Positions 1 through 6,937 of a DNA stretch of 10,960 nt are shown one piece after another (positions within the stretch are counted from its first letter, which is position 1; each line of letters begins with the position of its first letter). A model generated the notes under the pieces. It saw only the letters and a list, made by a program, of their open reading frames with translations. It did not search any database and was not told the DNA's origin. Origin of the DNA: Peptoniphilus sp. (lineage in GTDB: Bacteria > Bacillota > Clostridia > Tissierellales > Peptoniphilaceae). Location of the stretch: the NCBI GenBank assembly GCA_029983555.1, contig JASBZH010000045.1, positions 1 through 10,960 of the forward strand, written 5' to 3'. Position numbers and translations under genes: made by a program.

Positions 1-11
1 AGAAAAGAAAA

Positions 12-31
12 TGTAGTTTTTTTAAACTACA
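12..31 (+). promoter_or_regulatory. Perfect 8-bp hairpin / possible operator upstream of the permease gene
   Basis: TGTAGTTT and AAACTACA form a perfect inverted repeat around a TTTT loop, 27 bp upstream of the permease ATG and just before its strong ribosome binding site (AGGAGGTG at 45-52). No T-run follows on the plus strand, so it does not look like an ordinary terminator for upstream transcription. It could be a dyad operator or a leader hairpin. The upstream context is missing, so the role is open. Confidence 0.3.
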
Positions 32-57
32 ACATTATTATACGAGGAGGTGTAAAT

Positions 58-1395
58 ATGTCAACTTTAGGAATTGTTATAGGCATTGCTCTAATAATAT
101 TATTGACTTTAAAAGGTGTATCTATATTAATTGCTGCGCCACTGGCTTCGATAATTGTCATAATATTTAGCAATTTAAGCATTGTAAATGTATTATTGGG
201 TACTGGAAGTGGTACATATATGGGCTCGTTGGGTTCATATACTATGAACTATTTTGTTATGTTCTTATTGGGAGCAGTATTAGCAAAATTAATGGAAGAG
301 AGTGGAGCAACTGTTGCTATATCAGAAAATATTTTAAAAAGAATAGGAACGGATAATCCATATCGTGTTTTAGTTGCCATATTTATAATTTCAATCGTTT
401 TAACATATGGAGGTATAAGTGTATTTGTTGTAATGTTTGCAATTTTACCTTTAGCAAAATCTATGTTCAAGAAAATGAATTTAGAATGGTCACTTATTCA
501 AGTTCCGTTTTGGGGTGGTGTGGCTACTTTTACTATGGTAACTGCGCCAGGAAGTCCTTCAATTTCAAATGTGATTCCAATTGAATATTTTGATACTTCT
601 TTAACTGCAGCATCACTTCCGAGTATACTAGCTTCTATTGGTGCCATTATATTTTGCTTATGGTATATGAAATTTTGTTTAAAAAGATCTTTAAAAGCAA
701 ATAAAGGATATGAAGAACCTGCTAATATGGCAAATGTAGAGGAATTTACTAAGCCTCTTCCATCTTTTAGTAAAAGTATTGTTCCGCTTTTACTTCTCAT
801 ACTTATATCTATATTGGGTTCAATATATGGAAATATGTATGAAAATGAATTTATAAAGAAAAATATAGTTTATATAGCTTTATTAGTTGGAATTGTTTCT
901 TCTGTAATTTTGTTTAGAGATAAATATGATAATATTATTGCTCCATTTAATTTAGGTGCTACAAATGCTGTTGGTGTAATAATTGCAACATCATCTGCAG
1001 TAGCATTTGGATCCATAACTGTAGCAATGCCAGGATTTGAATCTATAAGTAAAGCTGTGTTAGGAATTTCATCAAACCCATATATAAGTTTGGCTATAAT
1101 TACTGCTATAATGTCAGGTATAAGTGGTTCATCATCAGGTGCGCTTGGAATAGTTCTCCCAGCATATTCAGAATATTTCTTACAAAGCGGAGCAAACCCC
1201 GAACTATTGCACCGTGTTGCGGCAATATCATCTGATATTTTACCTATGGTACCACATGGAGGTGCAGTAATAACATTTTTATCTATTTCTGGTTTAACTT
1301 ATAAAAATGGATTAAAGGAAGGATTTATAACTGTAACTGTATCATCGCTCATTTCACTAGCAATAGTTATAGCTACGGGAGTTTTATTTTATTAA
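58..1395 (+). CDS. GntP-family carboxylate:H+ symporter (permease)
   Basis: This 445-aa polytopic inner-membrane protein has about 10-12 hydrophobic segments, starting at residue 3. It has the features of the GntP/gluconate permease superfamily: a central TAPGSPSISN loop (residues 163-171), a GISGSSSGALGI segment (354-365), and a C-terminal SSDILPMVPHGGAVITF stretch (391-407). The length is normal for the family. The start has an excellent AGGAGGTG site 5 nt upstream. Family members move gluconate, hydroxybutyrate and other small organic acids with protons. The downstream thioesterase and FabD, 14 and then 9 bp apart, point more to a short-chain (hydroxy) acid than to a sugar acid, but this is inference. 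Family assignment is firm; the substrate is unknown. Confidence 0.88.
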   Translation: MSTLGIVIGIALIILLTLKGVSILIAAPLASIIVIIFSNLSIVNVLLGTGSGTYMGSLGSYTMNYFVMFLLGAVLAKLMEESGATVAISENILKRIGTDNPYRVLVAIFIISIVLTYGGISVFVVMFAILPLAKSMFKKMNLEWSLIQVPFWGGVATFTMVTAPGSPSISNVIPIEYFDTSLTAASLPSILASIGAIIFCLWYMKFCLKRSLKANKGYEEPANMANVEEFTKPLPSFSKSIVPLLLLILISILGSIYGNMYENEFIKKNIVYIALLVGIVSSVILFRDKYDNIIAPFNLGATNAVGVIIATSSAVAFGSITVAMPGFESISKAVLGISSNPYISLAIITAIMSGISGSSSGALGIVLPAYSEYFLQSGANPELLHRVAAISSDILPMVPHGGAVITFLSISGLTYKNGLKEGFITVTVSSLISLAIVIATGVLFY

Positions 1396-1409
1396 TTTAG
1401 GAGGTTTTT

Positions 1410-1829
1410 ATGGAAAAAGAAAAATTTGTAACTTATCGTTTTGTAAAAAAAGAAGATTTAAACCATCATGGGACTTTATTTGCTGGACGTGCGGCTGAAT
1501 GGTTTGTTGAAACTGGACTTATGACAACGTCATTTTATGTACCAGCAGAAAATATTGTAATGGTAAACATTGATCAGATGAGTTTTTATAAGCCAATTCA
1601 ACTTGGAGAACTTATAAAATGCTCAGGTGTAGTAGCTTATGCAGGTCGCACTAGTTTTATAGTTTATCTAAAATTTGAAGTAAACGGTGAAAAGCGAGTT
1701 GAAGGTTTTATTTCATATGTAAATGTAGATGAAAATGGAAAGTCAATGCCTCATAACATTGAGCTAGATTTAGATAGCACAGAGGCTAGAGAACTAAACG
1801 AAAGAGCAAAGAAATTTTTAGGTAAATAG
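1410..1829 (+). CDS. Hotdog-fold acyl-CoA thioesterase (YciA/Acot-like)
   Basis: This is a 139-aa single hotdog-domain protein, the usual size for YciA-like acyl-CoA thioesterases, which hydrolyse acyl-CoA to free acid and CoA in the cytoplasm. The family pattern is visible: an N-terminal N-x-x-G-T-L-F-x-G stretch (N18 to G26), a long helix with E30 and E34 in the catalytic region, then MVNIDQMSFYKPIQLGE (residues 51-67), matching the family's 'D-x-x-x-F-x-x-P-x-x-x-G-(D/E)' strand. The start is set by AGGAGGT 4 nt upstream. It sits 14 bp after the permease and 9 bp before fabD, so the three are almost surely one operon. Chain-length preference cannot be read from the sequence. Confidence 0.85.
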   Translation: MEKEKFVTYRFVKKEDLNHHGTLFAGRAAEWFVETGLMTTSFYVPAENIVMVNIDQMSFYKPIQLGELIKCSGVVAYAGRTSFIVYLKFEVNGEKRVEGFISYVNVDENGKSMPHNIELDLDSTEARELNERAKKFLGK

Positions 1830-1838
1830 GAGGTAAAT

Positions 1839-2789
1839 ATGAAAATAGCATTTGTATTTCCAGGTCAAGGAAGCCAATATCGTGGAATGGGTAAAACTGT
1901 TTACGATGAATATGATGTAGCAAAAGAAATATATCAAAAAGTTGATAACGTAACAAATAGGAATATTACAGAAATGTGTTTTGAAGGAACTGATGAAGAA
2001 CTTTTGAGCACGATTAATCAACAGCCGACTATTCATACAACAGAGATAGCAATTTTAAATGCAGTAAAAAGTGAAGGTATAGAACCAGATATTGCAGCAG
2101 GATTTAGCTTAGGAGAATATGCGGCACTAGTATGTGCGGATATTATTAACTTTGAAGACACTGTTCAATTGGTAAGTAAGCGCGGTAAAATTATACAAGA
2201 TACAATACCTCAAGGTGTTGGCAAAATGGTTGCCATAATTGGATTAGATCGAGAAAAAGTTGAAGAAATAGTAAAAGAAGCTTCAAAAATTGATACTGTT
2301 GAATGTTCAAATTATAATTGTCCAAAGAATGTAGTTGTATCTGGATATAATGACGCAGTTGATAAGGTTATTGAATTGGCTAATGCTGCAGGAGCAAAAA
2401 AGGTATCTCCGCTTAAAGTCAGTGCACCGTTTCATACAACTTTGTTAAAACAAGCGGGAGATAAAATGGCCAAGGAATTGGAAAAAGTAGAGATAAGAAA
2501 GCCTAAAATCACATACATTCCTAATGTTAAAGCAGAACCTTTTGACGAATCTGATGATCAGATAGATATATTAAATAAGCATATTTGGTATCCTGTTCGT
2601 TGGGAAGAGACAGTTAGAAAAATGGTAGATTTGGGAGTAGATTTAATTGTGGAAATAGGACCATCAAAGACACTTACAAGCAATAATAAATATACTCTTG
2701 ATACTATTAAAAATGCAGATGTCAAACTTATGAGCGTGGAAACAGCTGAAGATATTAAAAAATTAAAAGAAGCTGTTAAGGGACAATAA
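1839..2789 (+). CDS. fabD: Malonyl-CoA:ACP transacylase (FabD)
   Basis: This 316-aa protein matches the normal FabD length. It transfers malonyl from CoA to acyl carrier protein to supply fatty-acid elongation. Visible motifs are FPGQGSQ (residues 7-13), the nucleophile elbow GFSLGEYAAL with Ser90, the conserved Arg115 in SKRGKIIQ, and the catalytic His199 in SAPFHT. A GPSKTLT segment near the C-terminus is also typical. The residue before Ser90 is Phe where E. coli FabD has His (GHSLGE). The ribosome binding site AGGAGGT overlaps the stop of the thioesterase gene, so translation may be coupled. No other fab gene or ACP follows; a terminator comes 36 bp later. It may be the general FabD or one dedicated to this operon. 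Confidence 0.9.
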   Translation: MKIAFVFPGQGSQYRGMGKTVYDEYDVAKEIYQKVDNVTNRNITEMCFEGTDEELLSTINQQPTIHTTEIAILNAVKSEGIEPDIAAGFSLGEYAALVCADIINFEDTVQLVSKRGKIIQDTIPQGVGKMVAIIGLDREKVEEIVKEASKIDTVECSNYNCPKNVVVSGYNDAVDKVIELANAAGAKKVSPLKVSAPFHTTLLKQAGDKMAKELEKVEIRKPKITYIPNVKAEPFDESDDQIDILNKHIWYPVRWEETVRKMVDLGVDLIVEIGPSKTLTSNNKYTLDTIKNADVKLMSVETAEDIKKLKEAVKGQ

Positions 2790-2825
2790 TTTTAAATTTT
2801 ATATAAATTTGTTGAATATATTACT

Positions 2826-2892
2826 AAATATCCTCTTTATCTAAAAAGATAGAGAGGATCCTCTTTATCTAAAAAGATAGAGAGGATATTTT
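2826..2892 (+). terminator. Double-hairpin terminator of the permease-thioesterase-fabD operon
   Basis: The duplicated hairpin starts about 36 bp after the fabD stop and ends in ATATTTT, a short T-rich tail. The outer arms (2826-2842 and 2875-2891) also pair over 17 bp with one G:U, so the whole block can fold as one extended hairpin. Position and structure fit an intrinsic terminator, although the T-run is modest. Confidence 0.75.
2830..2885 (+). repeat. Two exact tandem copies of a 28-bp hairpin unit
   Basis: Positions 2830-2857 and 2858-2885 are identical over all 28 bases and directly abut. Each unit is itself a hairpin: an 11-nt arm CCTCTTTATCT, loop AAAA, and arm AGATAGAGAGG, paired throughout with one G:U wobble. 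Together they make either two adjacent stem-loops or one long folded-back stem. The arrangement looks like a recent tandem duplication of the terminator stem. Confidence 0.95.
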
Positions 2893-3022
2893 AAATATAC
2901 AATGTCTAAGAAAGTTACAAATATTAATTTATTTATGGAGTTTTTATAAAATATTATATTTTATAGTAGGAGAGTATAAAAAATTAAATTTAACAATAGA
3001 TTTAAGTTAATCGACAATACAA

Positions 3023-3051
3023 TTGAAAATTTAATTTTTAAGTATTATTAT
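3023..3051 (+). promoter_or_regulatory. Probable sigma-A promoter of the YoaK-family gene
   Basis: TTGAAA (3023-3028), a 17-bp spacer and TATTAT (3046-3051) each match consensus at five of six positions. Transcription would begin near 3058, almost at the first possible start codon. That makes a start at TTG 3068 more likely than TTG 3056. The rest of 2893-3022 is AT-rich with no other element I can support, apart from a weak AT-only inverted repeat. Confidence 0.5.
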
Positions 3052-3067
3052 ATGTTTGGTGAGAAAT

Positions 3068-3724
3068 TTGAAATTAGAAAAATATGAAAATTTACACGAA
3101 ACTTTCCCCGTAGTCTTATTTTTGACTCTAGCGGGAGGCTTTCAGGACGCATATTCCTATCACTTGAGGGGCAGTGTTTTTGCCAACGCCCAAACGGGAA
3201 ATATTGTTCTTTTATTTAAAAATATTGTAGATCTTGATAAGCTTGGAATTATAAAGTACATAATACCTCTTATTGCTTTTACAGCAGGGGTTTATTTTGC
3301 AGTGAGATATGAAAACTTTCATCGTTCAAAAAACATGAATTGGAGACAGGTTATATTATTATTTGAAATTGTAATCATGGTTTTAGTCTCATTTATGCCA
3401 GAGAGTTTAAATAACCTTGCCAATGCGCTGCTTTCTTTTGTGTGTGCAATGCAAGTTTACTCTTTTAAAAAGATTTATGGACTCACTTTTGCGACTACAA
3501 TGTGCATTGGAAATTTAAGGAGTGCTACTGAAAATTTATCTAGATATCATGTTACGGGAGATAAAAACTTTTTATCTGCTTCTTTAAAATATTATACAGT
3601 TATTTTAATTTTTGGTATTGGTGCAGGCCTTGGATACTTATTTACAGATTTTTTTCAGTTAAAGGCAATACTTATTGCTGCACTATTTTTAACTATAGCT
3701 CTAATAGTTATGTTTTTTGATTGA
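3068..3724 (+). CDS. YoaK-family (DUF1275) membrane protein
   Basis: A protein of about 218 aa with roughly six membrane segments and the DUF1275/YoaK signature: GGFQDAYSY at residues 23-31, followed by RGSVFANAQTGNIVLL (34-49). Length is typical. The function of this family is not established; some members are annotated as putative transporters. There is no ATG in frame. Candidate starts are TTG 3056, GTG 3059 and TTG 3068. I chose 3068 because GGTGA (3058-3062) is the only Shine-Dalgarno-like sequence, because the upstream promoter would start transcripts near 3058, and because it leaves the usual short tail before the first helix. The gene appears monocistronic, ending in a hairpin terminator that it shares with the convergent AbiH gene. 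Confidence 0.85.
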   Translation: MKLEKYENLHETFPVVLFLTLAGGFQDAYSYHLRGSVFANAQTGNIVLLFKNIVDLDKLGIIKYIIPLIAFTAGVYFAVRYENFHRSKNMNWRQVILLFEIVIMVLVSFMPESLNNLANALLSFVCAMQVYSFKKIYGLTFATTMCIGNLRSATENLSRYHVTGDKNFLSASLKYYTVILIFGIGAGLGYLFTDFFQLKAILIAALFLTIALIVMFFD

Positions 3725-3730
3725 AATTAA

Positions 3731-3767
3731 AAAAGACCTGAGTTCTATTTTAGAATTTGGGTCTTTT
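3731..3767 (+). terminator. Terminator of the YoaK-family gene, overlapping the convergent gene's stop
   Basis: A 17-nt arm (3731-3747) pairs completely with 3751-3767 around a TTT loop when three G:U wobbles are allowed, and the 3' arm ends in TCTTTT. On the minus strand the three wobbles become A/C mismatches, but an 8-bp outer stem and a six-T run (3729-3734 read in reverse) remain. It may therefore also stop minus-strand transcripts, less strongly. It overlaps the TAA stop of the AbiH gene (3766-3768). Confidence 0.75.
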
Positions 3768-4725
3768 AAAATTTAAAGAGATTATAAGAAGATATGTCTA
3801 AGTCTTTGGTAAAATTTTCTGCATTTTTAAGATCTTTTTTGTCGTGAAATGAGATATTCCAATTGCAATTTTCTGAGACGTTATCTTTAATTTTATAGAA
3901 ATAGTCGTAATCGGTTTTGGAAAGTGAGTGGCCATATATACTCACGTCCTTGATATTCGAAAGTGATGAAAAAAATTTCTGATTATTTTCTATAATAGTT
4001 GAGCTGTCCTTGTATGTTTTTTCGTAATACGAATTAATTATATTTTGTGCCGCATTTATCGCTTTATTTTTATATTTGTCATAAGGAACTATGTCTTTAT
4101 TTTTACTTGAAACCATTGGAAGTGAGTTTTTGGTAATTTTTTCTATCTCGTGATGTCCAAGTATCAAATTATCTCCTCGCTTTGCTTTGCCATGAATATA
4201 AAGTATTTGCTTGCAGGATATGTCGTAACATCTCTCTAAAGTGTCTGTGTAGTTAAAGCTTAAGTAAACTGTATTTTTGTCAAAATTTTCTTGAGGAAGT
4301 ACTGCGTCAACTTCTGTATCTATTTCGCGAATCCATTCTCGTAGATAAATTGGCATGTCCTCTGCAAAGGATAGGGAGCTTTCTAATTCTTTATCAAAAT
4401 CCTTTTTTACAATTTCTATTTCAGACTTATCGCTCTTTGAGATTTCAATTTGCCTCTCTTCATAAAATTTTTCGTCATTAAATTTTGCAAGAGCTGACTC
4501 AAGTGAGTGAAACATTTCTTTCTTAGGTAAGAATTTACATATTTTATCGAAATAATTTTTATATTTTGGCACTATTAGTTTCTCAAAGAAGTCAGAATAC
4601 TTTGTATCGAGTCCATGAGCAAGGTCAAAACCATTGCCCACTACAACTAATTTATTCAACTTAAAATTAATCTCCTTATAAGTATTTAATATTGCATCAA
4701 GCCTCTTATAAATGTAATCTAACAT
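3766..4725 (-). CDS. AbiH-family phage abortive-infection protein
   Basis: This 319-aa soluble protein carries the AbiH (bacteriophage abortive infection) hallmarks. They are KLVVVGNGFDLAHGLDTKYS near the N-terminus (GNGFD at residues 30-34), LSFNYTDTLE (155-164), IHGK (177-180), LGHH (189-192) and a C-terminal YGHSLSKTDYDYF (264-276). AbiH was described as a single-gene lactococcal phage defence, and its biochemical activity is not settled. The ATG at 4725 has no clear ribosome binding site. An in-frame TTG at 4659 would give MNKLVVVGNGFD, the usual beginning of family members, and has AAGGAG 12 nt upstream, so the real protein may be 297 aa. The gene is transcribed alone: a terminator separates it from the upstream peptidase gene. 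No partner defence gene lies nearby. Confidence 0.85.
   Translation of the reverse strand: MLDYIYKRLDAILNTYKEINFKLNKLVVVGNGFDLAHGLDTKYSDFFEKLIVPKYKNYFDKICKFLPKKEMFHSLESALAKFNDEKFYEERQIEISKSDKSEIEIVKKDFDKELESSLSFAEDMPIYLREWIREIDTEVDAVLPQENFDKNTVYLSFNYTDTLERCYDISCKQILYIHGKAKRGDNLILGHHEIEKITKNSLPMVSSKNKDIVPYDKYKNKAINAAQNIINSYYEKTYKDSSTIIENNQKFFSSLSNIKDVSIYGHSLSKTDYDYFYKIKDNVSENCNWNISFHDKKDLKNAENFTKDLDISSYNLFKF
4672..4677 (-). promoter_or_regulatory. Possible ribosome binding site for an alternative TTG start of the AbiH gene
   Basis: On the minus strand AAGGAG lies 12 nt before an in-frame TTG (4659). Translation from there would begin MNKLVVVGNGFD, as is common in AbiH proteins. The spacing is longer than ideal, so the choice between 4725 and 4659 stays open. 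Confidence 0.35.
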
Positions 4726-4761
4726 TATTTTATCTAAGTTGTATTTTTAAGATGTAAAGAT

Positions 4762-4789
4762 TTTATAAATTAAAAAAGATGAAAGTAAA
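4762..4789 (-). promoter_or_regulatory. Candidate promoter of the AbiH gene
   Basis: Read on the minus strand, TTTACT (4789-4784), a 16-bp spacer and TATAAA (4767-4762) form a moderate sigma-A-like promoter. Its -35 falls in the T-run of the upstream peptidase terminator. The region is very AT-rich, so chance matches are likely. Confidence 0.35.
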
Positions 4790-4826
4790 AAAATAAGACT
4801 CATGCGATTTTTATAGCATGAGTCTT
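4787..4826 (-). terminator. Terminator of the SLH-domain peptidase gene
   Basis: A perfect 11-bp stem (AAGACTCATGC at 4795-4805 with GCATGAGTCTT at 4816-4826) closes a 10-nt loop. On the minus strand it is followed by A and then seven T (4793-4787). It lies 18 bp after the peptidase stop and separates that gene from the AbiH gene. This is a strong intrinsic terminator. Confidence 0.9.
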
Positions 4827-4843
4827 TTGTACTACTTATTAAT

Positions 4844-6847
4844 TTATTTTACGACATTGTGAAGTATTTGAGCTACTTCTGCTCTTGTTAAATTGCTATC
4901 TGGAGCGAATCTATTGTCAGGAGTTCCCTTTATATATTCTTTATCAGTTAGGTAAGCAACTGAGTCTTTTGCCCAATCAGATATTTTATCTGTGTCTTTA
5001 AAAGTTAAGTCGTTAGCTTTAACTTCTTCTTTATCTTTTAGTTTTAGACAAGAAGTTAATATATACGCCATTTCTTCTCTTGTTAGGTTTTCGCCCGCAA
5101 CTGCTTTAGTACTTTCTGGGATTAATTTGTTTTCTACTGCCCAGTTCATGTATTCTGTGTAATATTTTCCGCTTTCAATATTTTTGTCTTTAACTTCAGT
5201 GTATTTAGTTTTGTCTACATCAGAAATTCTTCCAAGAATTGTTATGAATTCGCCGCGAGTGATGTTTTTATTTGGAGAGAATTTTAATGCGTCAGTTCCA
5301 ACCATGTAGCCTTCGTTTAAAGCTTCGATAATTGGTTTTCTAGCCCAGTGATCAATTAGATCGGCTTTAGAAACTTTAGTCAAATCTTTTTGAAGATCTT
5401 GTTCAAGTTTGAATGCTTTCTTTTCCATTTCTAAAGTTTTTTCAGTAGAGAATTCAGCAGCTTTTTCTTTATCTTGTGCGTAAAGGTTTAGCCATTCTTT
5501 TTCAATTGCAGGAAATTCTGCCATTAATTTGTCTTCAAAATCTGTGACAGTCTTTCTAGTTGAATCTCCTAGTTCTTCTCTATTTCCAGAAACTAAGTCG
5601 TTTACAGATGAAGCTACCCAGTAATATGAATTTTCATCATAAGTTGGAGCATCGTTTTTAAATTCTTCAGAAGAATCGTTTATGTCAGCAAAAATTGGAA
5701 TCCATGGAATGTTAAGTGGGCTTCCAAGAGTCATCCACATAATTCCAGGAGCTTCTTTTGGATATCCTTCTTTTGTTTGGAAGATGTGAGCTTGCATTGT
5801 GTTTATACTTCCAATAGGTCTTTTATATTTGTCAGGGTTTGCTTTTCTTTCAGCTTTATTGTCTGATGGGATATAATCTGTTCCTTCAAATCTATTTCTA
5901 AATAAATTTAGTGCATCTTTTATGTCGATTTTTTCGCTATCTTTTGATAAATCATTTAAAAGTGGGAATCTGTCGGCATCGTAAGGGATAGTTGAATTAG
6001 GATCTAGATCATGGATTCCAGACCAAACTCTTGAACGGTTTGTATCTCCTATATCTTTTGGATTGTAAGATGCAGCTAAATCAATTAGTCCGTCTTCTGT
6101 TTCGACATAAGTGCCAGCTTTTTTAGCAACTTCTACTACATCTTTAGATGCGATTACATTTTCTTTATCATTTAAATCTACTCCGCCAAGCCAGAATGCG
6201 TTAGGGAATACGCTGAATTTATCTTCAGGATATTTAATTGCAACATATTGGTGTCCAGAATAAATTTCCATATACCATACTTCGTCTTGATCTCCAAATG
6301 TAACTACATCGCCCATTGAAGCGCCTTGAGTATCAATTTCGTGAGCGAGAAGTTTAACTGCATCTTTTGCAGATCTAGCGTGAGCTAACAAAAAAGTAGT
6401 CATACTTGCTTCGTTAACGCCATTTTTAACATAAGGGTCAGTTTTTGCAATTTCGTCGTTGCAATCTGCAGAAACTGTACAGAAAATTCCTACACCGGCT
6501 TCGTTATAACCTGCAGCATCATAGACACCTTGTTCCATGTCTTTTGGTTTTTTTGAAGAGTCTGGAGTTGAGAAAAATTTCAATGAATCTTCTTTGTGTA
6601 TGTATTCAAATCCATTGTTTACGTCTACAAGTTTGTCGCCTTTTTTCATTTCTGCACGTGGGTGAGTGACAAGCCTCATAGTTCTATTTCTTTGGTAATC
6701 TTCAGTTCTTCCATAGATGAAGGATCCATCAGTAGTTAAGTCTCTTCCTACTATAACACCTGTGCAGGCAAATGCTGGAGTAGCCATAGAAATAAGCATT
6801 GTCGATACAAGTCCTGCAACTAATAATTTTTTTGATTTAGTTTTCAT
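4844..6847 (-). CDS. Secreted C69-family dipeptidase with three C-terminal SLH domains
   Basis: This 667-aa secreted enzyme begins with a signal peptide: KTKSKK, a hydrophobic core, then TPAFA. It continues into a peptidase C69 (PepD-like, Ntn-hydrolase) domain of about 450 residues that starts CTGVIVGRD and contains the GRTED block (46-50). Three S-layer homology domains follow at about 497-548, 549-613 and 614-667, with ITRGEF, LTREEM and LTRAEV. Cleavage after Ala27 would expose the nucleophile Cys28 as the mature N-terminus. SLH domains usually bind secondary cell-wall polymers, so the enzyme is probably surface-bound and hydrolyses dipeptides or related amide bonds outside the cell. That would suit an amino-acid-fermenting anaerobe. 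The start is set by AGGAGGT (6858-6852). A bile-salt-hydrolase-like activity is a less likely alternative. Confidence 0.9.
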   Translation of the reverse strand: MKTKSKKLLVAGLVSTMLISMATPAFACTGVIVGRDLTTDGSFIYGRTEDYQRNRTMRLVTHPRAEMKKGDKLVDVNNGFEYIHKEDSLKFFSTPDSSKKPKDMEQGVYDAAGYNEAGVGIFCTVSADCNDEIAKTDPYVKNGVNEASMTTFLLAHARSAKDAVKLLAHEIDTQGASMGDVVTFGDQDEVWYMEIYSGHQYVAIKYPEDKFSVFPNAFWLGGVDLNDKENVIASKDVVEVAKKAGTYVETEDGLIDLAASYNPKDIGDTNRSRVWSGIHDLDPNSTIPYDADRFPLLNDLSKDSEKIDIKDALNLFRNRFEGTDYIPSDNKAERKANPDKYKRPIGSINTMQAHIFQTKEGYPKEAPGIMWMTLGSPLNIPWIPIFADINDSSEEFKNDAPTYDENSYYWVASSVNDLVSGNREELGDSTRKTVTDFEDKLMAEFPAIEKEWLNLYAQDKEKAAEFSTEKTLEMEKKAFKLEQDLQKDLTKVSKADLIDHWARKPIIEALNEGYMVGTDALKFSPNKNITRGEFITILGRISDVDKTKYTEVKDKNIESGKYYTEYMNWAVENKLIPESTKAVAGENLTREEMAYILTSCLKLKDKEEVKANDLTFKDTDKISDWAKDSVAYLTDKEYIKGTPDNRFAPDSNLTRAEVAQILHNVVK

Positions 6848-6874
6848 AAATACCTCCTGAAAAATTTTTAAAAG

Positions 6875-6904
6875 CCTATTTATAAAATGGTTTTCCTAAA
6901 TAGG
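6875..6904 (-). promoter_or_regulatory. Inverted repeat in the 5' leader of the peptidase gene
   Basis: CCTATTTA (6875-6882) and TAAATAGG (6897-6904) are perfect inverted repeats around 14 nt that hold a smaller GG-TTTT-CC dyad. The element lies downstream of the predicted transcription start (about 6931) and upstream of the ribosome binding site. It could be an operator or a leader stem-loop. I recognise no known riboswitch or regulator site. Confidence 0.4.
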
Positions 6905-6937
6905 AGAACAATCTTACATAGACTTATTCCATATAAG

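Noticed and set aside
498..800. Minus-strand 100-codon open frame in the permease gene
   Set aside because: It is an antisense shadow of a clear GntP-family gene.
2830..2885. Two identical 28-bp repeats as a minimal CRISPR
   Set aside because: The copies abut with no spacer, each is a self-complementary hairpin, and no cas gene is near. They fit a duplicated terminator.
2977..3040. Inverted repeat AAAAATTAAATTT / AAATTTAATTTTT upstream of the YoaK gene
   Set aside because: It is composed only of A and T in a very AT-rich region and overlaps the promoter, so it is likely chance composition.
3052..3054. ATG at 3052 as start for the YoaK gene
   Set aside because: It is in a different frame and reaches a stop after 11 codons.
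3735..3742. GACCTGAG as part of a TPP riboswitch
   Set aside because: It lies in the convergent terminator, far from and not upstream of thiD, and the rest of the TPP riboswitch consensus is absent.
6445..6669. Plus-strand 74-codon open frame
   Set aside because: It lies inside the well-supported peptidase gene on the other strand, its translation shows no domain, and it has no ribosome binding site of note.
6764..6847. Lipoprotein signal (Cys28 lipidation) in the SLH peptidase
   Set aside because: The residues before Cys are A-F-A with no Leu/Val at -3 and Phe at -2, which fits signal peptidase I rather than a lipobox.
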